A stretch of 52,040 nucleotides of DNA, taken from positions 1-52,040 of IMG/VR virus record IMGVR_UViG_3300024999_000147; one strand, 5' to 3'. Both the position numbers and the translations under genes were made by a program. The DNA comes from a virus. This document shows positions 39,913-47,266 of the stretch, in pieces. The notes beneath the pieces were generated by a model that did no database searches, was not told the DNA's origin, and was given only the letters and a program-made list of their open reading frames with translations. How positions within the stretch are numbered: the first letter of the stretch is position 1; each line of letters opens with the position of its first letter.

Positions 39913-40053
39913 ATGAAGAAATACATAACCAGGAAAATAATTAAATCATGGTTAGAAAATGGTATTTATTTTGCAGATGTTGAAGGTTTTAACTTTATCA
40001 TAGAAGTTGATAATAGGGACGTTAAGGCCGGGGTTGTATTGTGTGGTTTATAA
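39913..40053 (+). CDS. Small hypothetical protein
   Basis: 46 aa, ATG 39913 with AGGAGGTG: MKKYITRKIIKSWLENGIYF, then VEGFNFIIEVDNRDVKAGVV. Basic helix plus beta hairpin. First of three short co-directional genes. Confidence 0.55.
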   Translation: MKKYITRKIIKSWLENGIYFADVEGFNFIIEVDNRDVKAGVVLCGL

Positions 40054-40073
40054 AATTGGAGGGAGCAAAACGA

Positions 40074-40328
40074 ATGACCAAAAAATTTTGGCAGGGTGGA
40101 GTAAATGAAATAATTGGAAAAATATTAAACGGAAAAAGAACAATTCAAGATGCCAAATTTTACATGGAGTATAAATTTGTTGGAGATAGCAGGGAAGCAT
40201 TTAACCATAAAGCATATATAGCAACATCAGCAGACCAAACGGCTGAAATGACTGTATATAACATGTTAAATGATGCTATTAAATTGGGATATGGAAAAGA
40301 TTCAAATTTTGAGAGAGTGTTCCGGTAA
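40074..40328 (+). CDS. Small hypothetical protein
   Basis: 84 aa, ATG 40074 behind GGAGGGAG. KKFWQGGVNEIIGKILNGKR, then AFNHKAYIATSADQTAEMTV and a helical tail. Same operon as its neighbours. Confidence 0.55.
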   Translation: MTKKFWQGGVNEIIGKILNGKRTIQDAKFYMEYKFVGDSREAFNHKAYIATSADQTAEMTVYNMLNDAIKLGYGKDSNFERVFR

Positions 40329-40377
40329 CATTAGCAAACTGGTATTTTATGTCAATATTTGAAGGAGGTTAAAACTG

Positions 40378-40530
40378 ATGAGAGCATTAAAACAGGAAGT
40401 AAGAAATAGTTTGTTATTCTTAATTGACATGGATTTAAAAATTTATGGTCATGTAAGCACTAGAACACTTGAAGCAATAAAAACACAAGGTTATATTTTT
40501 AATAAAGGAAAACTTACAGAAGTTAACTAA
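40378..40530 (+). CDS. Small helical protein
   Basis: 50 aa, ATG 40378 with GGAGG: MRALKQEVRNSLLFLIDMDL, KIYGHVSTRTLEAIKTQGYI. Ends at a terminator. Not recognised. Confidence 0.55.
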   Translation: MRALKQEVRNSLLFLIDMDLKIYGHVSTRTLEAIKTQGYIFNKGKLTEVN

Positions 40531-40556
40531 GAGTCTTTTCAGACTCTTTCTTTTTG
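40531..40556 (+). terminator. Intrinsic terminator
   Basis: GAGTC pairs with GACTC around a 6-nt loop, followed by TTTCTTTTTG. Confidence 0.75.
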
Positions 40557-40581
40557 TCTATAACAATCTATAAATTAACCA

Positions 40582-40610
40582 TTGACAATATTATATTTAT
40601 ACTCTATACT
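40582..40610 (+). promoter_or_regulatory. Consensus sigma-A promoter
   Basis: TTGACA (40582-40587), 17 nt, TATACT (40605-40610). Confidence 0.75.
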
Positions 40611-40659
40611 ATATTTATTGGTAGATAGTAAATACATATTTTAAAGGGAGGAACTAGAA

Positions 40660-40893
40660 ATGAATAAAAACGTAGGGAAACATAAGGATTATATATTTGT
40701 TGGTAATACACCAACTGGAGGAAATTTATCAGAATTTAAAAATATAAAATATATTATCGGAGATCTTGCTTATGATATTCATGGGGAAAAGTTAGATAAG
40801 AATTATATGCTTCCATTGTTCGTAGCAAAAGAAAGCTATAACGAATATGATAGAATTATGATGGCACAATTAAAAGCAATTAGAAATAGTTAA
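40660..40893 (+). CDS. Small hypothetical protein
   Basis: 77 aa, ATG 40660 with GGGAGG. KHKDYIFVGNTPTGGNLSEF, then YIIGDLAYDIHGEKLDKNYM and a helical end. Not recognised. Confidence 0.55.
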   Translation: MNKNVGKHKDYIFVGNTPTGGNLSEFKNIKYIIGDLAYDIHGEKLDKNYMLPLFVAKESYNEYDRIMMAQLKAIRNS

Positions 40894-40937
40894 AAATATG
40901 AAAGATTTATATAAAATAAATTTAGGAGGACTAAAAC

Positions 40938-41171
40938 ATGAGAAAAGAATTAAGAGAACACATCAAAGAAGAAAATAAATATAGTGATTTATTAAAAAGT
41001 AACCCAAAATACAGATTACAAGGCTGTACCGCAGACTTTAAAAAGGTTGTTGTTGGAATTATAAAAGGTGATCCAACCGAATATAAATCATATAGAGATC
41101 ATCTTGATTTTAAATATTTTGATTCATGGAAAGATGCATATATACAATTAGAAAATGGAAATATAAATTAA
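40938..41171 (+). CDS. Small hypothetical protein
   Basis: 77 aa, ATG 40938 with AGGAGG. RKELREHIKEENKYSDLLKS, a single CTADF cysteine, then DHLDFKYFDSWKDAYIQLEN. Ends at a terminator; shares the promoter at 40,582. Confidence 0.55.
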   Translation: MRKELREHIKEENKYSDLLKSNPKYRLQGCTADFKKVVVGIIKGDPTEYKSYRDHLDFKYFDSWKDAYIQLENGNIN

Positions 41172-41194
41172 GAGCCGAAAGGCTTTTCTTTTTG
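41172..41194 (+). terminator. Intrinsic terminator
   Basis: GAGCC, GAAA tetraloop, GGCTT, then TTCTTTTTG. Confidence 0.75.
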
Positions 41195-41210
41195 TCTATA
41201 AAAATAACAC

Positions 41211-41239
41211 TTGACATTATTATATTTATAGTTTAAAAT
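41211..41239 (+). promoter_or_regulatory. Consensus sigma-A promoter
   Basis: TTGACA (41211-41216), 17 nt, TAAAAT (41234-41239). Confidence 0.75.
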
Positions 41240-41284
41240 AGTAAGTGTAGATAGTAAATACATATTACTGAGGAGGTTTTAATA

Positions 41285-41455
41285 ATGGCAAAGTGTATTA
41301 ATTGTGAACAAGAAGAAGCAATGGAAAATAATATTTACTGTGAAAAATGTGATACGGAAAATTTTAGTCAATATTGTAAAGATGTTTCAGCAGCTTATTG
41401 GGCAGAAGAAGACGAAATTAAAATGGGTGTACACACTAGTCAAATAATTGAATAA
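41285..41455 (+). CDS. Zinc-finger mini-protein
   Basis: 56 aa, ATG 41285 with GGAGG. CINCEQEEAMENNIYCEKC is a four-Cys finger at the N-terminus; the rest is an acidic helix (VSAAYWAEEDEIKMGVH). First of two zinc mini-genes in one unit. Confidence 0.65.
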   Translation: MAKCINCEQEEAMENNIYCEKCDTENFSQYCKDVSAAYWAEEDEIKMGVHTSQIIE

Positions 41456-41501
41456 AAAAAATAACGATTTCATAATGATATATAAAGGAGGTTTATAATT
41501 T

Positions 41502-41636
41502 ATGATATGTCAAAAATGTAAGCAGGAACATGGTAGAAGAGTACAATTTAAATCTAAAGAAGGATTGAATATTTGCTGGAAATGTTTTAGAGAAGAAATT
41601 TCTTCAAGTGATAAAAAACAAAGTAAAAATAGTTAA
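41502..41636 (+). CDS. Zinc-finger mini-protein
   Basis: 44 aa, ATG 41502 with AAAGGAGG. CQKCKQEHGRRVQFKSKEGL, then ICWKCFREE: CxxC-N20-CxxC zinc ribbon with a basic tail. Ends in the following terminator. Confidence 0.65.
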   Translation: MICQKCKQEHGRRVQFKSKEGLNICWKCFREEISSSDKKQSKNS

Positions 41637-41670
41637 ACAGGAGAATAAAAAACTCCTGTTTTTCTTCTTC
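41635..41670 (+). terminator. Intrinsic terminator
   Basis: AAACAGGAG (41635-41643) pairs with CTCCTGTTT (41653-41661), followed by TTCTTCTTC. Confidence 0.8.
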
Positions 41671-41699
41671 TTGACAACGTAACAAAATAGTATTATAAT
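41671..41699 (+). promoter_or_regulatory. Perfect consensus promoter
   Basis: TTGACA (41671-41676), 17 nt, TATAAT (41694-41699), directly after the terminator. Confidence 0.85.
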
Positions 41700-41734
41700 T
41701 ATACTAATACATATTTGAAGGGAGTCGATAAAAT

Positions 41735-42019
41735 ATGGAATGTTTAAATCGTGCTGTTTCTTTTGGTGTAGACCCTGAACAACTTAAATATTCAGATACT
41801 TGGTGTACGGATTTATCATGTTTTAAAAATTGTCCTATTCTTGAGAAAGAACAAAAACAACAGGAACAATTAGAAAAAGGCGAATACTTTGCAGACTATG
41901 ACGAGGAAACAGAATCATACTGTGTATTCCATACAGATTATAAAACAGGTCATGCTTTTAGTAGTTGTTTCAGTATGGCACAAGCTGAGAGGGACGCAGA
42001 GGAAAGGAATAATAAATAG
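41735..42019 (+). CDS. Hypothetical cysteine-containing protein
   Basis: 94 aa, ATG 41735 with AAGGGAG. CLNRAVSFGVD, then WCTDLSCFKNCPILEKEQKQ (Cys cluster), acidic ADYDEETESYCVFHTDYKTG and a helical end. Possibly metal binding; no family recognised. Confidence 0.6.
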   Translation: MECLNRAVSFGVDPEQLKYSDTWCTDLSCFKNCPILEKEQKQQEQLEKGEYFADYDEETESYCVFHTDYKTGHAFSSCFSMAQAERDAEERNNK

Positions 42020-42027
42020 ACACACAA

Positions 42028-42057
42028 AAACGGGAGCCTAAACTCCTGTTTTATTTT
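42028..42057 (+). terminator. Intrinsic terminator
   Basis: AAACGGGAG pairs with CTCCTGTTT (one G-T pair), followed by TATTTTG. Confidence 0.75.
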
Positions 42058-42067
42058 GTCTAAGGTA

Positions 42068-42096
42068 TTGCAATATAATTATTTTTATATTATAAT
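42068..42096 (+). promoter_or_regulatory. Sigma-A promoter
   Basis: TTGCAA (42068-42073), 17 nt, TATAAT (42091-42096). Confidence 0.7.
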
Positions 42097-42144
42097 AGGT
42101 ATTAAGCAATACATAATAAATCAACTTAAAGGGAGTGTTAAACA

Positions 42145-42384
42145 ATGTTTGATTATATACAAATAGGTAAGAAATTTTATGACATGAATAACAAACTTTG
42201 GACAAAAACAGAACCAAAATAAAAAGCATGTTCAGCTTGTGGAGGATTTAAAAATGCAGTAGATGAAAATGGAAATATAACACATTTCTGCTATGACGAT
42301 ATTGTTTTATCATGGGACTATGCCGGAATGATGACAGAAGGACAGAGAATAAAAATAATTGAAAAAATGACAGAAATAAATTAA
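42145..42384 (+). pseudogene. Small gene with an in-frame TAA
   Basis: ATG 42145 behind AAGGGAG opens MFDYIQIGKKFYDMNNKLWT and KTEPK, then TAA at 42220-42222. The same frame continues for 53 codons to the stop at the terminator: KACSACGGFKNAVDENGNIT, FCYDDIVLSWDYAGMM and onward. Both parts read like one 79-residue protein, with the CSACGG metal-type motif in the second half. Either a nonsense mutation, a sequencing error or readthrough. Confidence 0.6.
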
Positions 42385-42426
42385 TTAGAAAAGCAGGTTA
42401 AAAAATACCTGCTTTTCTAATTAATT
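42379..42426 (+). terminator. Long perfect hairpin, probable bidirectional terminator
   Basis: 20-bp perfect stem: 42379-42398 with 42407-42426, loop of 8 nt. The gene's stop codon lies in the left arm; CTTTTCTAATTAATT trails on the right. Confidence 0.75.
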
Positions 42427-42471
42427 TACTCATACTTACTTTAAAATTAATAATTAAATACCAAAAAACAT

Positions 42472-42500
42472 TTGACATTATATTAACATTATGATAACAT
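42472..42500 (+). promoter_or_regulatory. Sigma-A promoter
   Basis: TTGACA (42472-42477), 17 nt, TAACAT (42495-42500). Confidence 0.65.
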
Positions 42501-42551
42501 ATACATAAGGTTAACAACCTAATACTTATTAATAATAAGGAGGGTCTTAAC

Positions 42552-43013
42552 ATGACCAATCAATCAAAAGTAAGTTTAGAAAATTTGCAGGTTAAAGTAC
42601 AATCTATGCTTGACGGTGAGAAAAAACGCCGTGAAACAGCAATTAAATTCACTAATGTTCTGCATAATATTTTAATTGATGTTGCCGAGGATATTTGGGG
42701 CAGCGGTGAAAATAACCAATTTGACGGAACTGCTACAGTAAGAATTAAGGATAAAGAAGGCAAGAATAAACCAACTGACTTTTATTTCCGGTATGAAAAA
42801 CATATCACAGAACGCAAAGACGAGGATACAGGGTTTTATTATTCCATTGAATACCCACTTTGGGGAACTGCTATAGAAGATTTAAAAGGAGCAGACTTTT
42901 GGAATGCTATCAGATGTATTATTAATTGGGTTCCGGTGTTGGTAGAAATAATTGACAATCGGAATAACAGTAGGGATCAGTTATTAAGTTTAGTTAATGT
43001 GGATCAATTGTAA
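42552..43013 (+). CDS. Hypothetical protein
   Basis: 153 aa, ATG 42552 with AAGGAGG. Helical N-terminus (SLENLQVKVQSMLDGEKKRR, LHNILIDVAEDIWGSGENNQ), then beta (TATVRIKDKEGKNKPTDFYF) and DFWNAIRCIINWVPVLVEII. Larger than most of its neighbours and slightly more GC-rich. No recognised domain. Single-gene unit. Confidence 0.6.
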   Translation: MTNQSKVSLENLQVKVQSMLDGEKKRRETAIKFTNVLHNILIDVAEDIWGSGENNQFDGTATVRIKDKEGKNKPTDFYFRYEKHITERKDEDTGFYYSIEYPLWGTAIEDLKGADFWNAIRCIINWVPVLVEIIDNRNNSRDQLLSLVNVDQL

Positions 43014-43031
43014 AATTGTAGATGGAATTTA

Positions 43032-43066
43032 TTAACTCCTAGAAATGGGAGTTAATTTTATTTTTG
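43032..43066 (+). terminator. Intrinsic terminator
   Basis: TTAACTCC (43032-43039) pairs with GGAGTTAA (43048-43055), followed by TTTTATTTTTG. Confidence 0.85.
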
Positions 43067-43084
43067 TTTTAGGTGTTTTGGGTA

Positions 43085-43113
43085 TTGACTTGTTATTAAA
43101 AGTATAATATAAT
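43085..43113 (+). promoter_or_regulatory. Consensus sigma-A promoter
   Basis: TTGACT (43085-43090), 17 nt, TATAAT (43108-43113). Confidence 0.75.
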
Positions 43114-43154
43114 TGTATTTAATCAAATACATATTAACTGAGGAGGAATTATTA

Positions 43155-43286
43155 ATGAAAAACAGAGAAATAATCTATGATAATTTAGCACAGGTAAGAA
43201 GTATTTTACTTTCTACATTATTACTTTTAGATGAAGAAAACAAAGACGGTAAGCAGTTTGACTATGTAAACAGTAAGATAGAATAG
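43155..43286 (+). CDS. Small helical protein
   Basis: 43 aa, ATG 43155 with AGGAGG: MKNREIIYDNLAQVRSILLS, TLLLLDEENKDGKQFDYVNS. One long amphipathic helix. First gene of the unit driven from 43,085. Confidence 0.55.
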   Translation: MKNREIIYDNLAQVRSILLSTLLLLDEENKDGKQFDYVNSKIE

Positions 43287-43318
43287 ATAACATAATAATT
43301 AAAAGGAAGGTGTACCAG

Positions 43319-43606
43319 ATGAATAAAATTAAAATGAGTGCAGGTCTATTAGATTTAATTATCATGGTGCAAACTCATAAGCAATTGATTATTAGAGAAA
43401 GTATTTTTCATAATGAACATGGAACTAAAATTAAAAAAGATTGGCGTAAAGATACTGAAAAATATTATAATAATATTGATAGTAATATATTAAAACAGTA
43501 TGGACTTTCTAAAAACATTGCTTCTTACGAAAAAGTAATTAGTTATAAGGTAACACCGAAAATGACGGCAACAGAAATACATCATCTTGATAAGTTTGAG
43601 TTTTAA
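43319..43606 (+). CDS. Small basic protein
   Basis: 95 aa, ATG 43319, 8 nt after AAGGAAGG (an in-frame GTG at 43310 is too close to the SD). MNKIKMSAGLLDLIIMVQTH, then a Lys-rich middle and YKVTPKMTATEIHHLDKFEF. Not recognised. Confidence 0.55.
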   Translation: MNKIKMSAGLLDLIIMVQTHKQLIIRESIFHNEHGTKIKKDWRKDTEKYYNNIDSNILKQYGLSKNIASYEKVISYKVTPKMTATEIHHLDKFEF

Positions 43607-43648
43607 CCAAACATGGAATTGAAAACGATATTTTAAGGAGATGTTCTT

Positions 43649-43912
43649 ATGAACGAACAAGAATTTATGAATAATATCCTTGAAAATAAAGACTCAGCAG
43701 AAATAATAATTGAGACAAAAGATGGTGAAAAATATAAAATTGTAGCAGGACAATTATTATACATAAACGGTCAAGATAATGTTGACATTTATACTTTTTC
43801 TAGTAAGAAGGGCAATATTTTTGAGACAGATTTAAAAGTTTTAGCTTGGAAAGTATATTTTTATTTAACAGTAGAATTAGATAAAGAAATAGTTTTTGTT
43901 TATGGTGGTTAG
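43649..43912 (+). CDS. Small hypothetical protein
   Basis: 87 aa, ATG 43649 with AAGGAG. NEQEFMNNILENKDSAEIII, ETKDGEKYKIVAGQLLYING, then FETDLKVLAWKVYFYLTVEL. Beta-rich core. The second pseudoknot-like RNA element lies just after its stop. Confidence 0.55.
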   Translation: MNEQEFMNNILENKDSAEIIIETKDGEKYKIVAGQLLYINGQDNVDIYTFSSKKGNIFETDLKVLAWKVYFYLTVELDKEIVFVYGG

Positions 43913-43921
43913 GATTATAAC

Positions 43922-43951
43922 TTCGGTTTATAGTTATCCGTTAAAACTATA
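43922..43951 (+). ncRNA. Compact pseudoknot-like RNA element, copy 2
   Basis: CGG (43924-43926) with CCG (43938-43940), and TATAGT (43929-43934) with ACTATA (43946-43951), interleaved. Relative to copy 1 the second stem has A-T where copy 1 has G-C, a compensatory pair change. The loop ATCCGTTAAA is identical. Ends 28 nt before ATG 43979. Confidence 0.5.
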
Positions 43952-43978
43952 AAATAAAAATAAAGGAGATATAACAAT

Positions 43979-44173
43979 ATGATTAAACTTTTATGTAAAA
44001 AAGATAGTTACGGTTATAATGAGAAATATGGTATGATGGATATAGAATATACTAAAGGTAAAATATACTCAGCAGAAGGTAGTTTAGACAATAGAATTTA
44101 TATGACGAATAATTTTGGTACAGTAGATTATTTTAATTCTGTAGAAGGAAATGAATTTTTTGAGTTAAAATAA
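43979..44173 (+). CDS. Small hypothetical protein
   Basis: 64 aa, ATG 43979 with AAAGGAG. KLLCKKDSYGYNEKYGMMDI, YTKGKIYSAEGSLDNRIYMT, then NFGTVDYFNSVEGNEFFEL. Likely a small beta barrel; the 'FTKGKxY' type of turn is common in phage SH3-like mini-proteins. The pseudoknot-like RNA element precedes it. Confidence 0.55.
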   Translation: MIKLLCKKDSYGYNEKYGMMDIEYTKGKIYSAEGSLDNRIYMTNNFGTVDYFNSVEGNEFFELK

Positions 44174-44216
44174 GGTATTTATCTTGACATTGAATAAAGA
44201 AAAGGAGGAATAGAAA

Positions 44217-44423
44217 ATGGAACATAGAATTATAGATTACATGACTATATATTTAGGTGGTGAATTTGGTGCAAAACCTATGGTAAAAGTTATCTATATG
44301 GTGGATGGTGTTAAAGAAAATGCTATTGATTTACCGTGGGATGAACCTAAAGTAAGAGAAGAAAAAATTTTCCCATATCTTAATGGTTATACTTTAATTA
44401 ATGATACAAGAATATTAAAATAA
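44217..44423 (+). CDS. Small hypothetical protein
   Basis: 68 aa, ATG 44217 with AAAGGAGG. EHRIIDYMTIYLGGEFGAKP, MVKVIYMVDGVKENAIDLPW, then FPYLNGYTLINDTRIL. Beta-rich. Not recognised. Confidence 0.55.
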   Translation: MEHRIIDYMTIYLGGEFGAKPMVKVIYMVDGVKENAIDLPWDEPKVREEKIFPYLNGYTLINDTRILK

Positions 44424-44438
44424 AGATATGATATATTC

Positions 44439-44467
44439 TTGACATTTATATTTATATTCTGTATAAT
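44439..44467 (+). promoter_or_regulatory. Perfect consensus promoter
   Basis: TTGACA (44439-44444), 17 nt, TATAAT (44462-44467). Confidence 0.85.
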
Positions 44468-44505
44468 TAATATAATGAGAAATAAAAACAAAGGAGGACT
44501 ACATA

Positions 44506-44739
44506 ATGATACCGAAAAGTATATTAGATTACGCCAAGGGAGTATCGCAATTAAAGAAAGATACTGGAATTGATTTGTTAAGTTTTGATTGGAGCGAACC
44601 AATGTTAGAGACTGAAAATGGTTGTATATATTTTCTGACTTGGGATAAAGAGAAAGAAGAATATACAGTAGAACCAGGAGCAAGACAGGCTGAAAATTGT
44701 GAGGAAATAATTAGAAAAAAAATGAAAAAGGAGGAATAA
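44506..44739 (+). CDS. Small acidic protein
   Basis: 77 aa, ATG 44506 with AGGAGG. PKSILDYAKGVSQLKKDTGI, FDWSEPMLETENGCIYFLTW, ending in EEIIRKKMKKEE. Not recognised; followed 5 nt later by the next gene. Confidence 0.55.
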   Translation: MIPKSILDYAKGVSQLKKDTGIDLLSFDWSEPMLETENGCIYFLTWDKEKEEYTVEPGARQAENCEEIIRKKMKKEE

Positions 44740-44744
44740 ATCAA

Positions 44745-44990
44745 ATGAAAGCAAAATATATAACAATTCCACTGTTAAAAGAAATCAACAATAAATCTTA
44801 TAACCGCAAACTTGAGAATAAATTCATTAACAGTTTGCCGAGTGATTTATTAATGCCACTTCATACCCATATGATGGCAAATGAAGATTCTATTAGATGT
44901 AAATTTGTTTATAATGAAAAAGGTAATACATTTACCTTAGATATGTCAATTAAGGATTTTAATGAACTTCCATATGTTGAACGTGATTAA
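44745..44990 (+). CDS. Small hypothetical protein
   Basis: 81 aa, ATG 44745; the AAGGAGG lies in the end of the upstream gene. KYITIPLLKEINNKSYNRKL, LLMPLHTHMMANEDSIRCKF, then TFTLDMSIKDFNELPYVE. Not recognised. Confidence 0.55.
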   Translation: MKAKYITIPLLKEINNKSYNRKLENKFINSLPSDLLMPLHTHMMANEDSIRCKFVYNEKGNTFTLDMSIKDFNELPYVERD

Positions 44991-44996
44991 CCTTTA

Positions 44997-45143
44997 GTAT
45001 TAACTTAGTGGTCTGGGCAACCACAAAAAGTTAATACTATTAAAATACCAAAACATCATTAGCATAAGTATTCCATGTATGTCTCCTAAGTTTGTTATCT
45101 CTGTCCATTTGATAAGATATAAGTGGGCAGAGGTAATTAAATT
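44997..45143 (+). ncRNA. Structured leader or intergenic RNA
   Basis: AGTATTAACTT pairs with AAGTTAATACT (about 44,997-45,042) around an inner TGGT/ACCA hairpin. A second stem pairs CTCTG.CC with GG.CAGAG (about 45,098-45,138). Both lie between the stop at 44,990 and ATG 45,164, without a T-run or clear promoter. Candidate regulatory RNA; no known riboswitch is recognised. Confidence 0.4.
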
Positions 45144-45163
45144 AATGGAGAGGAGATTATAAA

Positions 45164-45544
45164 ATGAGCAAAGTATCAATGACAGTAAAGCAAATTATGG
45201 AATTAGGTTTATGGGATAAAGTTTGTGAATACTTAGGTATTAATCCTTTTGCATTAAGTGAAGGTAGAATATCTATTAATGAAGTTTTAGAATTTGATAC
45301 AGAATTCAAGAAACCAAAGAAAGAATTGCTGAATGAATTTACAGGTGAATGTTTTATACTCAGGAATATTAATGGCGAATTTTGCTATGGTGAATGTTCT
45401 GGTGTTGGCAATTATTTTGATGAAGCAGAAAAATGGAATGATGAAGAGGATGTAGAAAGATTTATTAATCACAATAGGGAGTATGATAATGAGGATTGGA
45501 AGATTTGTAGGGTAAAAATTAGTTATAAAATTGTGGGTAAATAG
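45164..45544 (+). CDS. Hypothetical protein
   Basis: 126 aa, ATG 45164 with GAGGAG. SMTVKQIMELGLWDKVCEYL, NPFALSEGRISINEVLEFDT, then a second half with FILRNINGEFCYGECSGVGN. The first part resembles a helical domain; no family recognised. The structured leader lies upstream. Confidence 0.6.
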   Translation: MSKVSMTVKQIMELGLWDKVCEYLGINPFALSEGRISINEVLEFDTEFKKPKKELLNEFTGECFILRNINGEFCYGECSGVGNYFDEAEKWNDEEDVERFINHNREYDNEDWKICRVKISYKIVGK

Positions 45545-45559
45545 AGAGGAGATAAAATT

Positions 45560-45724
45560 ATGAGTGAATATAGAGGTTTATGTCCCGAATGTTTAGAAGA
45601 AGAAATTTATAGTAAAACATTAACTAATGGATTGTGTTTGAATTGTTATACTAAAATTCAAGATGAAATTAGACTTGCAGATATTGAATCAAGACTTGAT
45701 TATGAAGATGGATATGGAATATAA
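45560..45724 (+). CDS. Zinc-finger mini-protein
   Basis: 54 aa, ATG 45560 with GAGGAG. CPECLEEEIYSKTLTNGLCL, then NCYTKIQDE: CxxC-N17-CxxC zinc ribbon with an acidic helical tail. Confidence 0.65.
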   Translation: MSEYRGLCPECLEEEIYSKTLTNGLCLNCYTKIQDEIRLADIESRLDYEDGYGI

Positions 45725-45750
45725 AAAAAGGTAAGAAGGGAGATATGATA

Positions 45751-46266
45751 ATGCATATTAATAATTTTGGATATGAAAATGCTTTTGAAAAAGAAAATAT
45801 AATTAACGATGCATTTAAGAAAAGTAATAAAGAAGCAACTTATGTGGAATTTTCTCAAACAAAATTTAGAATACATACACCTAATTTCAATGGTGGTACA
45901 ATATCCACTAATTGCAAAAAATTAGATGGGGAAGATTTAGAAATTATTAGAAGTTTTGATTTAAAGGAATTAAATGATTTAGAAAATGATTTAGATTATT
46001 TAAAAGAGTTAATTATAAATAGGAAATCTGAATTGCTCAATACAATAACGGAATATAAATTAGAAGTTAACAAAACTAAAAACGGAAATAAAAAAGTAGT
46101 ATATATAAATATGTGGCAGTATGATAAAATTAAGGATATATACGGAGATTCAATTTGTAAAAATGAAAAAGTGATTGAAAGTTATGAAATATCAAATACT
46201 AAACCATATCAAGAAGAAATTGAAAAGAAAATTGCAGAATTAAAAACTAAGTACCAGTTTGTATAA
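45751..46266 (+). CDS. Hypothetical coiled-coil protein
   Basis: 171 aa, ATG 45751, 8 nt after AAGGGAG (an ATG at 45745 is too close). N-terminal alpha/beta part (FGYENAFEKENIINDAFKKS, YVEFSQTKFRIHTPNFNGGT), then acidic coiled coil (LKELNDLENDLDYLKELIIN) and a Lys-rich C-terminal domain. Not recognised. Confidence 0.6.
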   Translation: MHINNFGYENAFEKENIINDAFKKSNKEATYVEFSQTKFRIHTPNFNGGTISTNCKKLDGEDLEIIRSFDLKELNDLENDLDYLKELIINRKSELLNTITEYKLEVNKTKNGNKKVVYINMWQYDKIKDIYGDSICKNEKVIESYEISNTKPYQEEIEKKIAELKTKYQFV

Positions 46267-46292
46267 AATGTCAGTTTGGTGTTAATTTTAGG

Positions 46293-46374
46293 TGCAACAA
46301 ACCCAATAAAATCAATGGTTTGTGAAATTGCAAATTTTGATTTAACTTAAAATTAGTTGTTGCAATTATTTTTG
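46293..46374 (+). terminator. Long-range hairpin, probable terminator
   Basis: TGCAACAA (46293-46300) pairs with TTGTTGCA (46357-46364) and is followed by ATTATTTTTG; an AAACC/GGTTT inner stem is possible. Confidence 0.5.
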
Positions 46375-46388
46375 CATTGTGTTATACT
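46360..46388 (+). promoter_or_regulatory. Sigma-A promoter
   Basis: TTGCAA (46360-46365), 17 nt, TATACT (46383-46388); precedes the exonuclease gene. Confidence 0.65.
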
Positions 46389-46420
46389 AAATTAGTAGAA
46401 AAATTGAGGAGGAATACATA

Positions 46421-46936
46421 ATGAAAAATATTTTTAGTTTTGACTGTGAAACTAATGGTTTATACGGTAAATGTTTTGCTGTTGGTGCAATTGTATTAAA
46501 TAATCTAGGATTGATTATTGATAAATTTTCAGGTATTGCTCAAATTGAAGACGTTGACAATGATTGGGTAATACAAAATGTTATACCTGCTCTTGATGGA
46601 TTACAAAAATATCCTACACGCAAACAAATGAGAAATGCATTTTGGGGTTTCTGGATGAAACATAAAGATTCTTGTATGTGTATTGCTGATTTTGGTGTAC
46701 CAGTTGAATCTGGATTTTTCAAACAATGTGTTCTTGATGATTTAGATAATCGTCAATGGAATGCACCATATCCTTTGCATGAAGTAGAAACTTTGTTAAT
46801 TTCAAAAGGTATTGAATCTGATACTAGCCGGATTAAATACTCAGAAGTTAATTATGATGCAGTAAAACAACATAATCCGATTGATGATGCTTATGTGTCT
46901 GGATTATGTTGGATTAAAGCAATGGAGGTGAAATAA
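46421..46936 (+). CDS. DnaQ-fold 3'-5' exonuclease
   Basis: 171 aa, ATG 46421 with GAGGAGG. Motif ExoI is FSFDCETNGLYG (Asp and Glu), ExoII is CIADFGVPVESGFF (Asp), and ExoIII is HNPIDDAYVSG with His and Asp. The size fits a stand-alone exonuclease rather than a polymerase domain. Such proteins trim DNA or RNA in phage replication and turnover. Its 3' end is followed 1 nt later by the next gene, so the two are coupled. Confidence 0.85.
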   Translation: MKNIFSFDCETNGLYGKCFAVGAIVLNNLGLIIDKFSGIAQIEDVDNDWVIQNVIPALDGLQKYPTRKQMRNAFWGFWMKHKDSCMCIADFGVPVESGFFKQCVLDDLDNRQWNAPYPLHEVETLLISKGIESDTSRIKYSEVNYDAVKQHNPIDDAYVSGLCWIKAMEVK

Positions 46937-46937
46937 T

Positions 46938-47219
46938 ATGTCTTCAAATTTTGGTAAAGCAAGTAAGGAGCAATTTGGTAAGAAAGATCGTATTACTAAT
47001 ATATTTGAATATTGTCCTAAAGAACCTATAGTAAAAGTTAAAAGTAAAATTGTTAAAAATAATATGTATTCAAATGGTATTGATAATGCTTATTTTATAG
47101 ATATTTTTGTTGGAGATAAAAATGGAAGTAATGGAATGTCTAGTAGGGTAAAAGTTAATAGTAAAAGTAAAAAGGAAGCAGTAAAATATCTTTTAAAGCA
47201 TTGGAATATTATGGTTTAA
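46938..47219 (+). CDS. Small hypothetical protein
   Basis: 93 aa, ATG 46938 with GGAGGTG at the end of the exonuclease gene. Basic N-terminus (KASKEQFGKKDRITNIFEYC), then beta (YFIDIFVGDKNGSNGMSSRV) and KKEAVKYLLKHWNI. Possibly a partner of the exonuclease, from coupling only. Confidence 0.55.
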   Translation: MSSNFGKASKEQFGKKDRITNIFEYCPKEPIVKVKSKIVKNNMYSNGIDNAYFIDIFVGDKNGSNGMSSRVKVNSKSKKEAVKYLLKHWNIMV

Positions 47220-47266
47220 AATATATTAAATATTTTATATTAATGTTTTAAGGAGGTTTAATAAAC

